Positions 10,001 to 18,223 of a stretch of 64,000 nt of DNA are shown here, one piece after another (position 1 is the first letter of the stretch; each line of letters opens with the position of its first letter). Source of the DNA: JABDQA01 sp963759125. GTDB taxonomy: Bacteria; Desulfobacterota; Desulfobulbia; Desulfobulbales; Desulfocapsaceae. Under the pieces are notes generated by a model, which was not told the DNA's origin, made no database searches, and saw only the letters and a program-made list of their open reading frames with translations. Position numbers and translations under genes: made by a program. The stretch lies in NCBI GenBank assembly GCA_963759125.1, contig CAVWXN010000005.1, forward strand, positions 806,001-870,000, given 5' to 3'.

Positions 10001-10570
10001 ATCACCAAAAAAATCGAGCCGGACGGGACTGTCCAGAAGTGACCCGTCAGGCAGATAAAAAGGAGGTGGGTAGATATCGACTACCCCACCTCTGATGGAG
10101 AAATCACCATAGCTTTTCACCAGAGACACCGATTCATAGCCCATGGTGACAAGAGAAGTCTGCAGATCGGAGAGGTCACATTCCTCACCCTCCATAATCA
10201 ACTCCGCCTGGTTCTGCAGCATCGTTTTGCCCATGACCCGGCGCAGTAGTGCTTCAATGGAAATTACCAGGATAAATGGATCGTTGCTCTGGGTCAGGTG
10301 AAACAGGGTTGAAATTCTGGATGCGGTGGTGTGCTGGTCGGGGGAAAGCGGTGTATAGGGCGGTATCTCATAACCAGGATAGGAGAAGACCGGGCGGTCG
10401 GCAAAAAGCGTAAGATCGCGCTCCAGTCCATCGGTCATCTGTTCGTCAGGTACGATGCAGCAGACAGGCCTGTGGGGATCTGTGGCTGCACAGAACCAGG
10501 CAACCGCAGATCCTCTCAGACCGCTGATGATACGGGCGTCCTGGTTAAGTAGTGGTGAAAATACAGTCAT
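7040..10570 (-). CDS. mfd: Transcription-repair coupling factor
   Basis: This 1176-residue protein has full Mfd length. It displaces RNA polymerase stalled at DNA damage and recruits the UvrA repair machinery. It has an N-terminal UvrB-like region, then an RNA-polymerase-interacting segment starting VVHREHGLGIYRGLE. The superfamily 2 translocase core follows, with Walker A (CGDVGYGKTEVAVRAAF), DEEH box (LLIIDEEHRFGV), TATPIPRTL, and the motif VI region ADRLGLAEIYQLRGRVGR. The C-terminal TRCF domain ends the protein. The initiation codon abuts the T-tract of the bamA terminator and I see no Shine-Dalgarno sequence; this is discussed as a finding. The next gene (YrfG-like) overlaps its 3' end. 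Confidence 0.97.
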   Translation of the reverse strand: MTVFSPLLNQDARIISGLRGSAVAWFCAATDPHRPVCCIVPDEQMTDGLERDLTLFADRPVFSYPGYEIPPYTPLSPDQHTTASRISTLFHLTQSNDPFILVISIEALLRRVMGKTMLQNQAELIMEGEECDLSDLQTSLVTMGYESVSLVKSYGDFSIRGGVVDIYPPPFYLPDGSLLDSPVRLDFFGDFIESIKPFDPLSQRSQGRCEEAVILPVSDALLPVDDESALRKLSNQWLELSESSGWSSEKSHELAERIRSGRRFAGIEFFLPLFCGPEASATVLDFLPDNSGLLIIEPEAISGQAKLIHERIAANYKSGVENRQPCLPPGDLFIMEDQLSGYLEKFEQFGITDFYADEGAALSVRTSNHQLLKQEIAYSRKQHGLLKVLASKIDNWLERSDLVVICCRSAQRCKNLAELLSRFDFSFELLTPPLDLDRLKPQGERCVYLCEYPLQSGFSLEEKRLHLISESELFGERRIGYKKRTQKAVGEPISFAQLQQGDVVVHREHGLGIYRGLETIELQRITNDYLLLEYRDGDKLYVPVDRLNLVSRYEGLSDKVPKIDRLGSQSWKTIKQKVSDEVWKVALELLDIYAQREIRSGRAFSPPGEFFRELEESFSYDETPGQYQAINDTITDLTTAQPMDRLICGDVGYGKTEVAVRAAFKVVEDSCQVAILVPTTVLAEQHVKTFRERLKDFPVKIACLNRFRSQKEQKEIIAGLKDSSIDIVIATHRLLSKDVRFGNLGLLIIDEEHRFGVAHKEKIKRIKAEVDVLTLTATPIPRTLQLSLLGIRDLSVISTPPEHRRPVKTFVARYDDLVIKEAVNRELLRGGQVFVVHNRVKSIHRMAQTVQQLVPQARIAIAHGQMAGRELEDIMVAFVNNTIDVLISTTIIESGLDIPSANTIIINRADRLGLAEIYQLRGRVGRSSTQSFAYLLVPSVDHLSKDSRERLKALMEYNELGGGFKLAMSDLQIRGGGNLLGVSQSGHIAAIGYDLYLDLLQKTVSDLKAEISGHNPSGLSDDIDPEIHLKVSAYIPESYIADIEQRYIMYRRIAQQSRNSVEEDADLREELTDRYGTLPDEVLNLFQVVTIKKALIPLRIEKLERGPGKLVFSFMTDTPVKPELMLALVAGAPKTLRLTPEGRLIVAVDQETDTKLFAKIEKIIAQLHKLTEEHVH

Positions 10571-10571
10571 G

Positions 10572-10605
10572 AAAAAAAAGAGCCGGCTGCAGTAATGCAG
10601 CCGGC
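10572..10605 (-). terminator. Intrinsic terminator of bamA
   Basis: A perfect 10-bp hairpin (GCCGGCTGCA / TGCAGCCGGC, loop GTAA on the plus strand) is followed on the minus strand by CT and eight T residues, 32 bases after the bamA stop. This is a textbook Rho-independent terminator. It ends one base before the mfd ATG. Confidence 0.92.
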
Positions 10606-10636
10606 ACCTGATGTTGAATAAATCGGGGAATCGGTA

Positions 10637-13324
10637 TCAGAACGACCCTCCAATGCTGAAATCCCAGACACTTGTGTCTTCATCTTCCAGCGGATCGGGA
10701 TTGTAACCCCAGACCAGCCGCAGCGGCCCCATCGGGGAAAGCCAGCGAATCTCAAGACCGGTGCCGACGGCAACGTCGGCGCTGTCCCAGTCGACTTCTG
10801 TGGCAATGGAGTCGCCGGCATCCAGGAATATTACCCCGTAAAAGCCTTGTTCCTTGAGCAGAGGTATGACGATTTCAGTATTGACATACCACATCTGATC
10901 ACCGCCGACCCGGTCTCCGGTAAGCGGATCGATCGGACTGACCTTTCCGAATTCGTGTCCTCTGATTGTATTGATGCCGCCCAGATAGAAGCGCTCGTAG
11001 ACCGGCAGTTTTCCGGTCTCATTTTCCCAGGCCTGGCCGGCAGCACCAAGGATATGAAAGACCGTGCCGTAGGCGATTGGAAAATACCAGCTCGAACTGG
11101 CTTCGCCTTTGGTAAACTGGGAATCACCACCAAGCGGGCCACCGGCGTATTTGACGGACAGTGAATTTCTCGATCCTTCAGTGGCACCGTACAGACGATC
11201 TCTGGAGTCTCTGATGAAGGAGACTTTGACGGCAGAGGTAACGGGCACATTCTGAGATTCCCTGATAATAAAGGAAGCATCGTCGGCCACGTCGGTCAAC
11301 TCGGTATCGGTATAACTGTAAGCCTCAAACATACGCCACTTTTCCCAGAGAGGATGGCCGAAGCGGATGGCGCCACCTCTGGAATCCTTGGTATAATCGT
11401 CAAATTCCCGGGTCCAGTTAAACAGATCTACACCTGTTGATACCCGAGAATCGTTGATTCTGGGGTTGGTCCAGCTCAAATTATACCTGCTGCTTTTGCC
11501 GCCGATGTTAGCGCTCAGTGCCAATCGGTGGCCCATGCCGAGAAAGTTGTTCTCGGATATCTCGCCCATCAGGATAACGCTGTCCACCGACGAATAGCCT
11601 GCACCGATACTGAACTGGCCGGTACTTTTTTCTTTGACATTGACCGTGACATTCATCTTGGAGGGATCCAGCGCCGGTTCGGGTGTTATGTCGACCTCCT
11701 CGAAAAAATCGACCCGCTGCAAATTCCTGGAACTGTCCCTTATTCCTTTGGTGTTGAAGACACCGCCCTCGGCGATCTCCAGTTCGCGGCGGATTACATT
11801 GTCACGGGTTCTGGAATTGCCCCGAATGGCAATTCTGTTGATATAGACCAGATCACCCCGTTCGACATTGAGAGTGATGTCGACCCGTGAGCCCGACTGG
11901 GAGATGTCCATCATGGGGCGGGCTTCGGCAAAGGCATACCCCTGTTCGGCATAGTAGTCCTGGAGCCTCATGATGTCGTCGCGCAGAGTTTTGCGGCTCA
12001 AATATTCTTCGCTTCTGATAGCAAGCATATCCAGGAACACATCCTTGTCGGCAATGAGATCACCCTCGAGGCTGACGGTGCCGACCTTGAAGCGGGGGCC
12101 TTCCTCAATTATAAATTTGACATAGAGCCATTCCTCTTCCTGGGTAATTATCGGTTCGCCTACTTTGGCCTCAAGGTAGCCGTTGTTGTTGTAGAAGGCG
12201 ACAATTCTGGCTGAATCCTGGTCCAGCATATCCCGGTTGAGCAGCCCCGATTCGGTCAGCCAGGAGAGGAACCCTTTGGTCGAGGTTTCAATGACATCCT
12301 CGAGATCGTCACTGTCAAAGCTGCTGTTGCCCTCGAAACTGATCTCCTTGATATAGATCTTCTGACCTTCTTCAATAACGAAACGAACGGCAGCGGTCTC
12401 GGGAGTTGGGTAACTGATATTGGGGGTGACGGTTGTATTGTAATAACCCTTTGACTTATACAATGTCAGAATTGCCGCTGCCGCTTCGTTGACCCGGGCC
12501 GGGTTGAGAATCGAATTCTCCTTAATGCCGACTACTTCTGTGACATCGTCGTCATCCAGTTCATCGATACCTGCGTAACTGATCGAAGAGATTGCCGGTT
12601 TTTCGACAACTCTGAAAGTTACTATTTTGCCATTGTCACCATCTCTGACGTCGATCTGAACGTCATCGAAATAACCCATCGTGTAGATGTCTTTAAGGTC
12701 ATCGCGCAGGATTGCAGGGTCATAAACATCACCGACTTTGGACTGGATCTTTCTGAGGATCGCTCCGGAGTCGATGCGAGTATTGCCTTCAGGGGCAATG
12801 ACCCCGATGAACTGGTCTCGTTCCGCGTAGGTGATGACCTCGTCCATCACCTGATCGATAATCAGTCCGAGTTCCGCTATCGATCCGGCTTCTTTGTAGA
12901 AATATCTGGGATTATCCGGGTTAAGCACATCATAGACTTTGACATCGACACTTATCTGACTGCCGATAATAGTGACTGACCCGGCGGCCACACTGTCTAA
13001 ACCTGTGGCTTTGGCGATTGAGTCAAGAGCCTCGGTTCCGGGTGGCCATTTATTGTAGTCCACCAGATCTTCTGCGAGGGCCCGGTCCAGCAACTGAAAA
13101 TTATTGCGCTGCAGCACCGTGGTAAGATTGTCGTCAACCTTTGCGGTTAAGCTCTCATCAACGCTCTGGGCAATGATCTGAAACGGCAGAAAGGCCGTGT
13201 TCTGATCAACTGCTGAGGCAGGTGCAGCCGCAAGGAAGACCATCACCCAACAGGAAACAGCAATGGCGAGAAAGAGACAATACGCGGATGGACAAATCCT
13301 CGAGAAATTTCTGGGTGCGGTCAT
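10637..13324 (-). CDS. bamA: Outer membrane protein assembly factor BamA with an extra N-terminal domain
   Basis: This 895-residue precursor has a signal peptide (hydrophobic FLAIAVSCWVMVFLAAAP, cleaved near ASA-VD). Residues about 40-155 form an additional domain (AFLPFQIIAQSVDESLTAKV to IIDQVMDEVITYAE) that resembles TolB/CsgG-type N-terminal folds. About five POTRA repeats follow (for example SISYAGIDELDDDDVTEVVG and KEISFEGNSSFDSDDLE). The C-terminal 16-stranded Omp85 barrel contains the conserved LYGATEGSRNSLSVKYAGG region and ends in WDFSIGGSF with a terminal Phe. It inserts beta-barrel proteins into the outer membrane. Typical proteobacterial BamA is about 800 residues, so the extra domain accounts for the added length. 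GGAA precedes the ATG. Confidence 0.93.
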   Translation of the reverse strand: MTAPRNFSRICPSAYCLFLAIAVSCWVMVFLAAAPASAVDQNTAFLPFQIIAQSVDESLTAKVDDNLTTVLQRNNFQLLDRALAEDLVDYNKWPPGTEALDSIAKATGLDSVAAGSVTIIGSQISVDVKVYDVLNPDNPRYFYKEAGSIAELGLIIDQVMDEVITYAERDQFIGVIAPEGNTRIDSGAILRKIQSKVGDVYDPAILRDDLKDIYTMGYFDDVQIDVRDGDNGKIVTFRVVEKPAISSISYAGIDELDDDDVTEVVGIKENSILNPARVNEAAAAILTLYKSKGYYNTTVTPNISYPTPETAAVRFVIEEGQKIYIKEISFEGNSSFDSDDLEDVIETSTKGFLSWLTESGLLNRDMLDQDSARIVAFYNNNGYLEAKVGEPIITQEEEWLYVKFIIEEGPRFKVGTVSLEGDLIADKDVFLDMLAIRSEEYLSRKTLRDDIMRLQDYYAEQGYAFAEARPMMDISQSGSRVDITLNVERGDLVYINRIAIRGNSRTRDNVIRRELEIAEGGVFNTKGIRDSSRNLQRVDFFEEVDITPEPALDPSKMNVTVNVKEKSTGQFSIGAGYSSVDSVILMGEISENNFLGMGHRLALSANIGGKSSRYNLSWTNPRINDSRVSTGVDLFNWTREFDDYTKDSRGGAIRFGHPLWEKWRMFEAYSYTDTELTDVADDASFIIRESQNVPVTSAVKVSFIRDSRDRLYGATEGSRNSLSVKYAGGPLGGDSQFTKGEASSSWYFPIAYGTVFHILGAAGQAWENETGKLPVYERFYLGGINTIRGHEFGKVSPIDPLTGDRVGGDQMWYVNTEIVIPLLKEQGFYGVIFLDAGDSIATEVDWDSADVAVGTGLEIRWLSPMGPLRLVWGYNPDPLEDEDTSVWDFSIGGSF

Positions 13325-13463
13325 GTGCTGTTCCTTTTGCAGTTATGAGCCACGCTTTCGCAGTAATCGATTTTCAGCTATATCAGCTTGATAATCAAAT
13401 GAAAATATAAAAAAGAACCTGAAAGAGAACATTATGCCATGTTTGCTGAAAAATGCAACGCGG

Positions 13464-13497
13464 GGGACGTCCCTCTCAGCCATAAACGAGAGCTGAG
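13464..13497. promoter_or_regulatory. Palindromic elements in the bamA-comF divergent region
   Basis: The 238-base region between divergently transcribed bamA and comF contains a perfect 10-bp palindrome GGGACGTCCC (13464-13473). It is followed at once by a 6-bp inverted repeat CTCAGC / GCTGAG (13475-13480 and 13492-13497). These could be operator sites or a hairpin in the comF leader. No matching regulator is evident. Confidence 0.25.
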
Positions 13498-13562
13498 AAT
13501 TCCGTACACTGTGGCGCGTGGGTTGACGAGTGGGCAGCGCTAACAATGACGGAGCGCGCTGT

Positions 13563-14306
13563 ATGAATGGAAGGATAAATCATCTGCCAGGTCAGATCTG
13601 GGCAAACCTGATGCTCATCCTTTTTCCCCCAAAATGCTGTGGCTGCGGTGATCCGATTCCCCTGCAGAAAAACCGGAACTTCTGCTCCTTCTGCGCGGCC
13701 CGGGTGGTATTTATAATCTCCCCCTTATGCCCTGTCTGTGGAATCGGCTTGAGCAGTGATGGTGGTGGCGAAGATCGGTTCTGTCATGGTTGTCTGCGGC
13801 GCCGGCCGGTATTTGATTCGGCCCGATCCCTAGTCTATTATCGTGATCCGGTACGCACCCTGCTGCATCAACTTAAGTTCAGAGCTGACACCAGGGCAGT
13901 GCCCGGGCTGCGCAGTGTGATATATGAAGGTGGCGACTGGTATAGGAAAGAGGATTATGATCTCATTATTCCTGTACCGCTTTTTCCTGCCCGCCTGAAA
14001 GCGCGGGGCCTGAACCAGGCCCTGGTGCTGGCTCGCTTATTCTTTATCAAGGAATCGGAGAAAATCGATTCGACTGCACTTATAAAGGTCGAAAACACGC
14101 CAGCCCAGAGTGAGCTTAGCGGGATTGACAGGAGGAAAAACCTCGCCGGTACTATCCAGGCGAGACCAGACGCAGACCTGGTCGGCAGGAGGATATGTCT
14201 GGTCGATGACATCCTCACTACTGGCGCGACGGTGTCTGAGTGCAGCTTGATTTTAAAGGAAAATGGCGCCAAGATCGTCGACGTGTTAACTTTTGCCCGG
14301 GCCTGA
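13563..14306 (+). CDS. ComF family phosphoribosyltransferase-like protein
   Basis: This protein of 247 residues has an N-terminal zinc-ribbon pattern (CCGCGD ... CSFCAA, then CPVCG and CHGCL). The C-terminal type I phosphoribosyltransferase fold carries the PRPP loop ICLVDDILTTGAT and the ComF hallmark LKARGLNQALVLA. ComF proteins contribute to DNA uptake in competent bacteria, but the family is widespread in non-competent species with undefined roles. A DprA homologue is encoded at 49537-50667. I chose the ATG at 13563 because GGAG lies 8 bases upstream; an in-frame GTG at 13530 has no such site. Confidence 0.88.
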   Translation: MNGRINHLPGQIWANLMLILFPPKCCGCGDPIPLQKNRNFCSFCAARVVFIISPLCPVCGIGLSSDGGGEDRFCHGCLRRRPVFDSARSLVYYRDPVRTLLHQLKFRADTRAVPGLRSVIYEGGDWYRKEDYDLIIPVPLFPARLKARGLNQALVLARLFFIKESEKIDSTALIKVENTPAQSELSGIDRRKNLAGTIQARPDADLVGRRICLVDDILTTGATVSECSLILKENGAKIVDVLTFARA

Positions 14307-14340
14307 TAATCATCAGGCAGGCCCAGGGAATTTTTTTTTA
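14298..14340 (+). terminator. Intrinsic terminator of comF
   Basis: A hairpin built on GGGCCTGAT / ATCAGGC(A)GGCCC, with loop AATC and one bulged A, overlaps the comF stop codon. It is followed after AGGGAA by nine T residues. Confidence 0.8.
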
Positions 14341-14862
14341 AAAATCCTTTGTACCGAATTTGGCCTGATACCCCCGCGAATAGTAAGGGAGCTGTCACAT
14401 GATATAGGGATATGAAGAAATATGTATCTATTTCTATCAAATTTTCATTATATTGAATTTAATATTATTATTAAGTTGTTGAAAAGTCGTTCACTATATT
14501 TCTAAAATGTTAGGATAGCGTTGAAAAACCCGGTCGGTTACAAATCCTCTCACACCATAAGATTGACGACCTGCAGAGTTGTGATCCCAGCACCTTTGCG
14601 TCTTTAAGAGTAGTGTTGTTAACACTCCTTCATCTCAGAAAAATCTTCATAAATCGTCTTTGACCTTAACTTTAAAATAGAGTTTATCAGCAGACATATT
14701 CTTATTCCTTGGTTGTGTTCTTGGAGAGAAGCACATCTGTTGTCGATACCTGTTGGTGTATTTGTGATCGGCGGGGTTTTGATTAGTCCTGCTCTGAATG
14801 ATTTGAGATCCGTTTCCGGTTAAATGGCCTGAAATAGCGATAATTGATTATTTTTGTGTGCG
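14341..14862. other. AT-rich intergenic region upstream of the dnaA-like gene
   Basis: This gap of about 520 bases between the comF terminator and the dnaA-like gene has no supported gene. Positions 14400-14510 are very AT-rich and could melt easily. I find no TTATCCACA-type DnaA boxes, so an origin of replication is not supported by eye. An inverted repeat AGTGTT-GTT-AACACT lies near 14612-14626 and may be an operator. A weak -35-like TTGACC occurs at 14660. Confidence 0.5.
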
Positions 14863-16182
14863 ATGATGGTCTGGGAAAAAGCGAAAATAGCCTTACACGA
14901 TGTACTATCAGAGTCGGTTTACAGTCTCTGGATCGAACCGCTCGATCTGCACTGCAAGGATGACTCGAAGCTTGTGCTGTCCTGCCCAGATCGCTACTTT
15001 GGTGCCTATGTAAATCAAAACTATCTCGATTTGATCAGTCGGAAAATCGGGGAGATTGACGCTTCGATAAAGACGGTTGTGGTCAAGGACTGTGGCCTGT
15101 CTCCCGCCGGTGTTCAGCCGGTTCAAATGCGATTACCGTCAGTTCCGGCGGGTAAATCGGCAGTGCGCGCTCTTCATCCGCGCTACACCTTCGATGATTT
15201 CATGGTCGGCCAATCCAATATCCTGGCCCAATCGGCCTGCCGCTCGATGTCACTGCTCGATGACGCCATCGGTCCCTGCCTGTATATCAACAGCAGTACA
15301 GGACTGGGGAAAACCCATCTGACTCATGCCATCGCCCATCAACTCCTCGAGACCCAGCCACTGGTCCGGCTTCATTATCTGACTGCCCAGCAGTTCGCCT
15401 CGGAAATGGTCATGAACATCAAGACCAACGCGATGGACCGGTTCAAACGGAAGTACCAGGAACAGTGTGATGTTCTGCTGGTGGAGGATATGCAAAGCCT
15501 GACCGGCAAGAACAAGACCCAAGAAGAGCTAAACGAAGTCCTTGACTGTCTGATCAAGTCGGGCAAACGGGTCGTCATGACTGCCAATACAGCACCGAGA
15601 GAACTCACGGGAATTGACGATGATTTCATCTCCCGGATGTCCTCGGGGCTTGTCACTTCGATTCAGAAACCGGACCTGGAAACCAGACGGCGGATCATCA
15701 GCAGGAAAGCCCAGCAGCAAAATATTGCGCTCTCCCAGGTGTTTATCGATTATCTGGCCAGGCATGTAAAAGGGGACGTCCGTAGAATTGAGTCGACCAT
15801 CATCGCCATCGGGGCCCGGGCAGCGCTCAACAACAATGAGGTCGATGAAAAACTGGTGGAGGAGGTGGTAAAATTTCTCACCGGCTCTACCCCCGAGGTG
15901 ACCTCCCGGGCTGTCAGCGAACTGGTCTCGGCCCAATACAAGCTTAGCCTTGACGATCTGCGTTCGAGATCAAGAAAACGGGCGATCGCTTTTCCGCGCC
16001 AGGTGGCCATGTACTTGTGCCGCAAACATACGGAAGAGACCCTTGCTGACATAGGCAAGCTGTTTAACCGCGATCATTCTACCGTCATGCATGCGGTGAA
16101 CGTGGTCAGTACCATGAACAGGCGTGATACCTCAGTCGCTGCACAATTAAAGCTTCTCAGCGACAAACTTAAGCAGCTCTGA
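14863..16182 (+). CDS. DnaA family replication initiator, divergent
   Basis: This 439-residue protein has DnaA architecture. Domain I begins MVWEKAKIALHDVL, domain II is short, and the AAA+ domain starts YTFDDFMVGQSN. The C-terminal domain IV carries the DnaA-box-binding signature GKLFNRDHSTVMHAV. The Walker A region is NSSTGLGKTHL, where almost all DnaA proteins have YGGVGLGKTHL; the first P-loop glycine is therefore Ser. The Walker B/DnaA motif reads LLVEDMQSLTGKNKTQEE rather than LLIDDIQFL. The neighbours are comF and hemY, not dnaN or gyrB. It may be the main initiator of this lineage or a second copy. The ATG at 14863 fits the domain I start better than the upstream TTG at 14854; no clear ribosome binding site is seen. 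Confidence 0.85.
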   Translation: MMVWEKAKIALHDVLSESVYSLWIEPLDLHCKDDSKLVLSCPDRYFGAYVNQNYLDLISRKIGEIDASIKTVVVKDCGLSPAGVQPVQMRLPSVPAGKSAVRALHPRYTFDDFMVGQSNILAQSACRSMSLLDDAIGPCLYINSSTGLGKTHLTHAIAHQLLETQPLVRLHYLTAQQFASEMVMNIKTNAMDRFKRKYQEQCDVLLVEDMQSLTGKNKTQEELNEVLDCLIKSGKRVVMTANTAPRELTGIDDDFISRMSSGLVTSIQKPDLETRRRIISRKAQQQNIALSQVFIDYLARHVKGDVRRIESTIIAIGARAALNNNEVDEKLVEEVVKFLTGSTPEVTSRAVSELVSAQYKLSLDDLRSRSRKRAIAFPRQVAMYLCRKHTEETLADIGKLFNRDHSTVMHAVNVVSTMNRRDTSVAAQLKLLSDKLKQL

Positions 16183-16198
16183 GCGCCAACAATTCTGA

Positions 16199-17600
16199 TT
16201 AAAAATAGATCTTTTTTGCCTCTGCCAGCTCCTGAGTTTGTACTTCCTCGGAGAGGATCGTGTCACCTACCAGGCAGGCGGTCTTAATCATATCGTTGAG
16301 ACCGATTCCCTCCCAGCCAAAGCCGCAGACATAAAGTCCGGGGTTCTTATGGACCAGCTCGTTGCGCCATTGCAGCAGGCGACTGTAACCTTTTTCCAGT
16401 TGAGGAATCCCGCCGGAGGGGCGCAGTACCCTGCTGAATAGAGGGGTGTCAGGAAGCTCGATCAGCGCTTTGACATCGGCCAGCGCTTGCTCTATCAGGG
16501 TTTCATCGTCAAGTTCGAGACGCTCGGGATGCCTTCTGCCGCCGATCAGTGTCTCGAAGACTACGTGGCCGTCTGGAGCCCGATTGGGGAACATGTTCGA
16601 GGAGAATAAGGTACCCAGGGTGAAGCGCTGTTCCCGTTCCGGGACCAGGTATCCGAAGCCGGGCGGCAGTGCAGTCTGGTCGAAGCCGAATACGACGGTG
16701 GCGATCCAGGCTTCTGGAATCATTTTGAGAGGCGGTTCGCCAGCGAATGTGCTTAGAAGGTTCAGGCTTTGATTGACTGGAAGCGCCAGGACCAGATTGG
16801 CAGCCCGAAAGGTTTCCTGCGCCCGTTTCAACCCGCCATTCTCCCTGAGGGCTTTTTTGAATGGCGGTTACCTCGCAATTGAGACGGATTCTCTCTTGAC
16901 CCAGCAGCTCCGTCAGGCGCTGGGGCAGCCGCTGCATTCCAGCGGGGAAACTGGTCATTGAGGGCATCTGCAGTTTCTGCCCCTTGCTCCTGGTTTTCCG
17001 AGCCTGTCGGGCCTTGGCGATCGCCCCCCGGATAATCGAGCCGTGCTCCTTTTCCATCTGGCGCAGACCAGGCATCACCGCATCGATTTTAAGCTCATTG
17101 TAATCGCCCGCATAAGTTCCGGTGAAGACTGCATCGACATAGGGGAGCAAAGCACTGCCAAAACGATATTCCGCCCATTTGGCAACGGTCGGTTCTCCTG
17201 ACAGAGGTTTTTTGAATAACTCACCGACGACCCTGAACTTGTCCGCCCAGGGAATCAATGGCGCCTTGATGATTTTCAGTGGTGACTGGGGTATCAGCAT
17301 CAATTTTGAATTGATGCTGACATAACGGACAAAGGTTTTCAGCGGGGCCCGGACACATTCGGCTTCAAGGCCGGTTTCCTCGAGCAGTTCCCTGCTTTCC
17401 GCACAATTGTCCAGAAAGCCGTGGGGGCCGTACTCGGCCAGATAGCCGCTCTCGCTGAATGAGCTGATAACACCACCGGTGGAGGCCGATTTCTCTAGTA
17501 AAAGAAATTGATGTTCCGGATGACGCCTTTTGATTTTATGGCCAATGACCAGCCCGGTGAGGCCGGCGCCGATGATGATGGTATCTTTAAAATGATTCAT
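16199..17600 (-). pseudogene. hemY: Protoporphyrinogen oxidase (HemY/HemG FAD type), frameshifted
   Basis: Two overlapping frames make one protein of about 467 residues. The first starts MNHFKDTIIIGAGLTGLVIG, an FAD-binding GxGxxG fingerprint, and continues with STGGVISSFSESGYLAEYGPHGF, typical of oxygen-dependent protoporphyrinogen oxidase and related amine oxidases. It runs to EWRVETGAG. The second resumes with ETFRAANLVLALPVNQSL and ends with the C-terminal FAD site LYVCGFGWEGIGLNDMI. A single missing base near 16813-16818 explains the break. The role would be oxidation of protoporphyrinogen IX (or coproporphyrinogen III) in heme synthesis. Its 3' end is convergent with the dnaA-like gene (16-base gap), and its start overlaps the phosphoesterase remnant upstream by 14 bases. 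Confidence 0.8.
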
Positions 17601-18052
17601 GCAGTGTGGCTCGAAGCTCCGAGTTTAGGATATCGATGTTCCGCCAGCCGCCACTGATCAGCGTACCCGGGTTGTAGATCGCGGTCCGGCCGCTATACTC
17701 AGATCCGGCCGCTTCGCGGATGTGGCCGCAGACGCGCAGATCGGGCTGGTTGTTCTCGATGAAATTTCTGATTGCCTGCGACCCGACCGAAGTGGTGCTG
17801 TGCAGTCGGTCGAGTCTGGTGCCGATTGCAGGCGTATGGCTGACCAGAATAAGAGGAATTATATTTTTTGCAACCGTTGTTGGGGTTTCGAGCAAGGCTC
17901 GGGCTTGTTGCTCTGCCAGGTCAGCGTCGGCCGCATCTGCCGGAATTGGTTAAATCTCCTTTTAAAACGAGTACATCTGCCTTCCTGGACGGGCTCGGCC
18001 GGGGATAGCAATGGCCAGCCATGTGGCTGTCGCCCAGCGCCATAATCTTCAC
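17587..18052 (-). pseudogene. Calcineurin-like metallophosphoesterase remnant with internal deletion and frameshift
   Basis: From the GTG at 18052 the frame gives VKIMALGDSHMAGH and then ADVLVLKGDLTNSG, the first two metal-binding blocks (an altered DxH and a GDLTN motif), and stops. A second frame continues with AEQQARALLET, then LVSHTPAIGTRLDRL, VGSQAIRNFIE, LRVCGHIREAAG and YNPGTL. These are the last metal-binding blocks of the small phosphoesterases related to YfcE. The section that should hold the GNCD/GNHD motif, roughly 60-70 residues, is missing between the two halves. Unlike the other broken genes here, this is a real internal loss, not just one base. Its end overlaps the hemY start. 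Confidence 0.7.
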
Positions 18053-18223
18053 TTGTTCAGGCTCCGAAAAGATCTACATGAATGAGGTTCAAAACCTTTC
18101 AAACCGGTGGTTGACAGCGATTCATACATGGTTAACATGTTGGCCGACTTTGGTGAAAATTTCGGGTGCGGCCGAGGTGGCCGGAACCCGGGTAATGTTA
18201 TGAAAGTACAATAAGAGGTGAAT

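Noticed and set aside
14400..14860. Possible chromosomal origin upstream of the dnaA-like gene
   Set aside because: No DnaA boxes are visible and dnaN is not adjacent; only AT-richness supports it.
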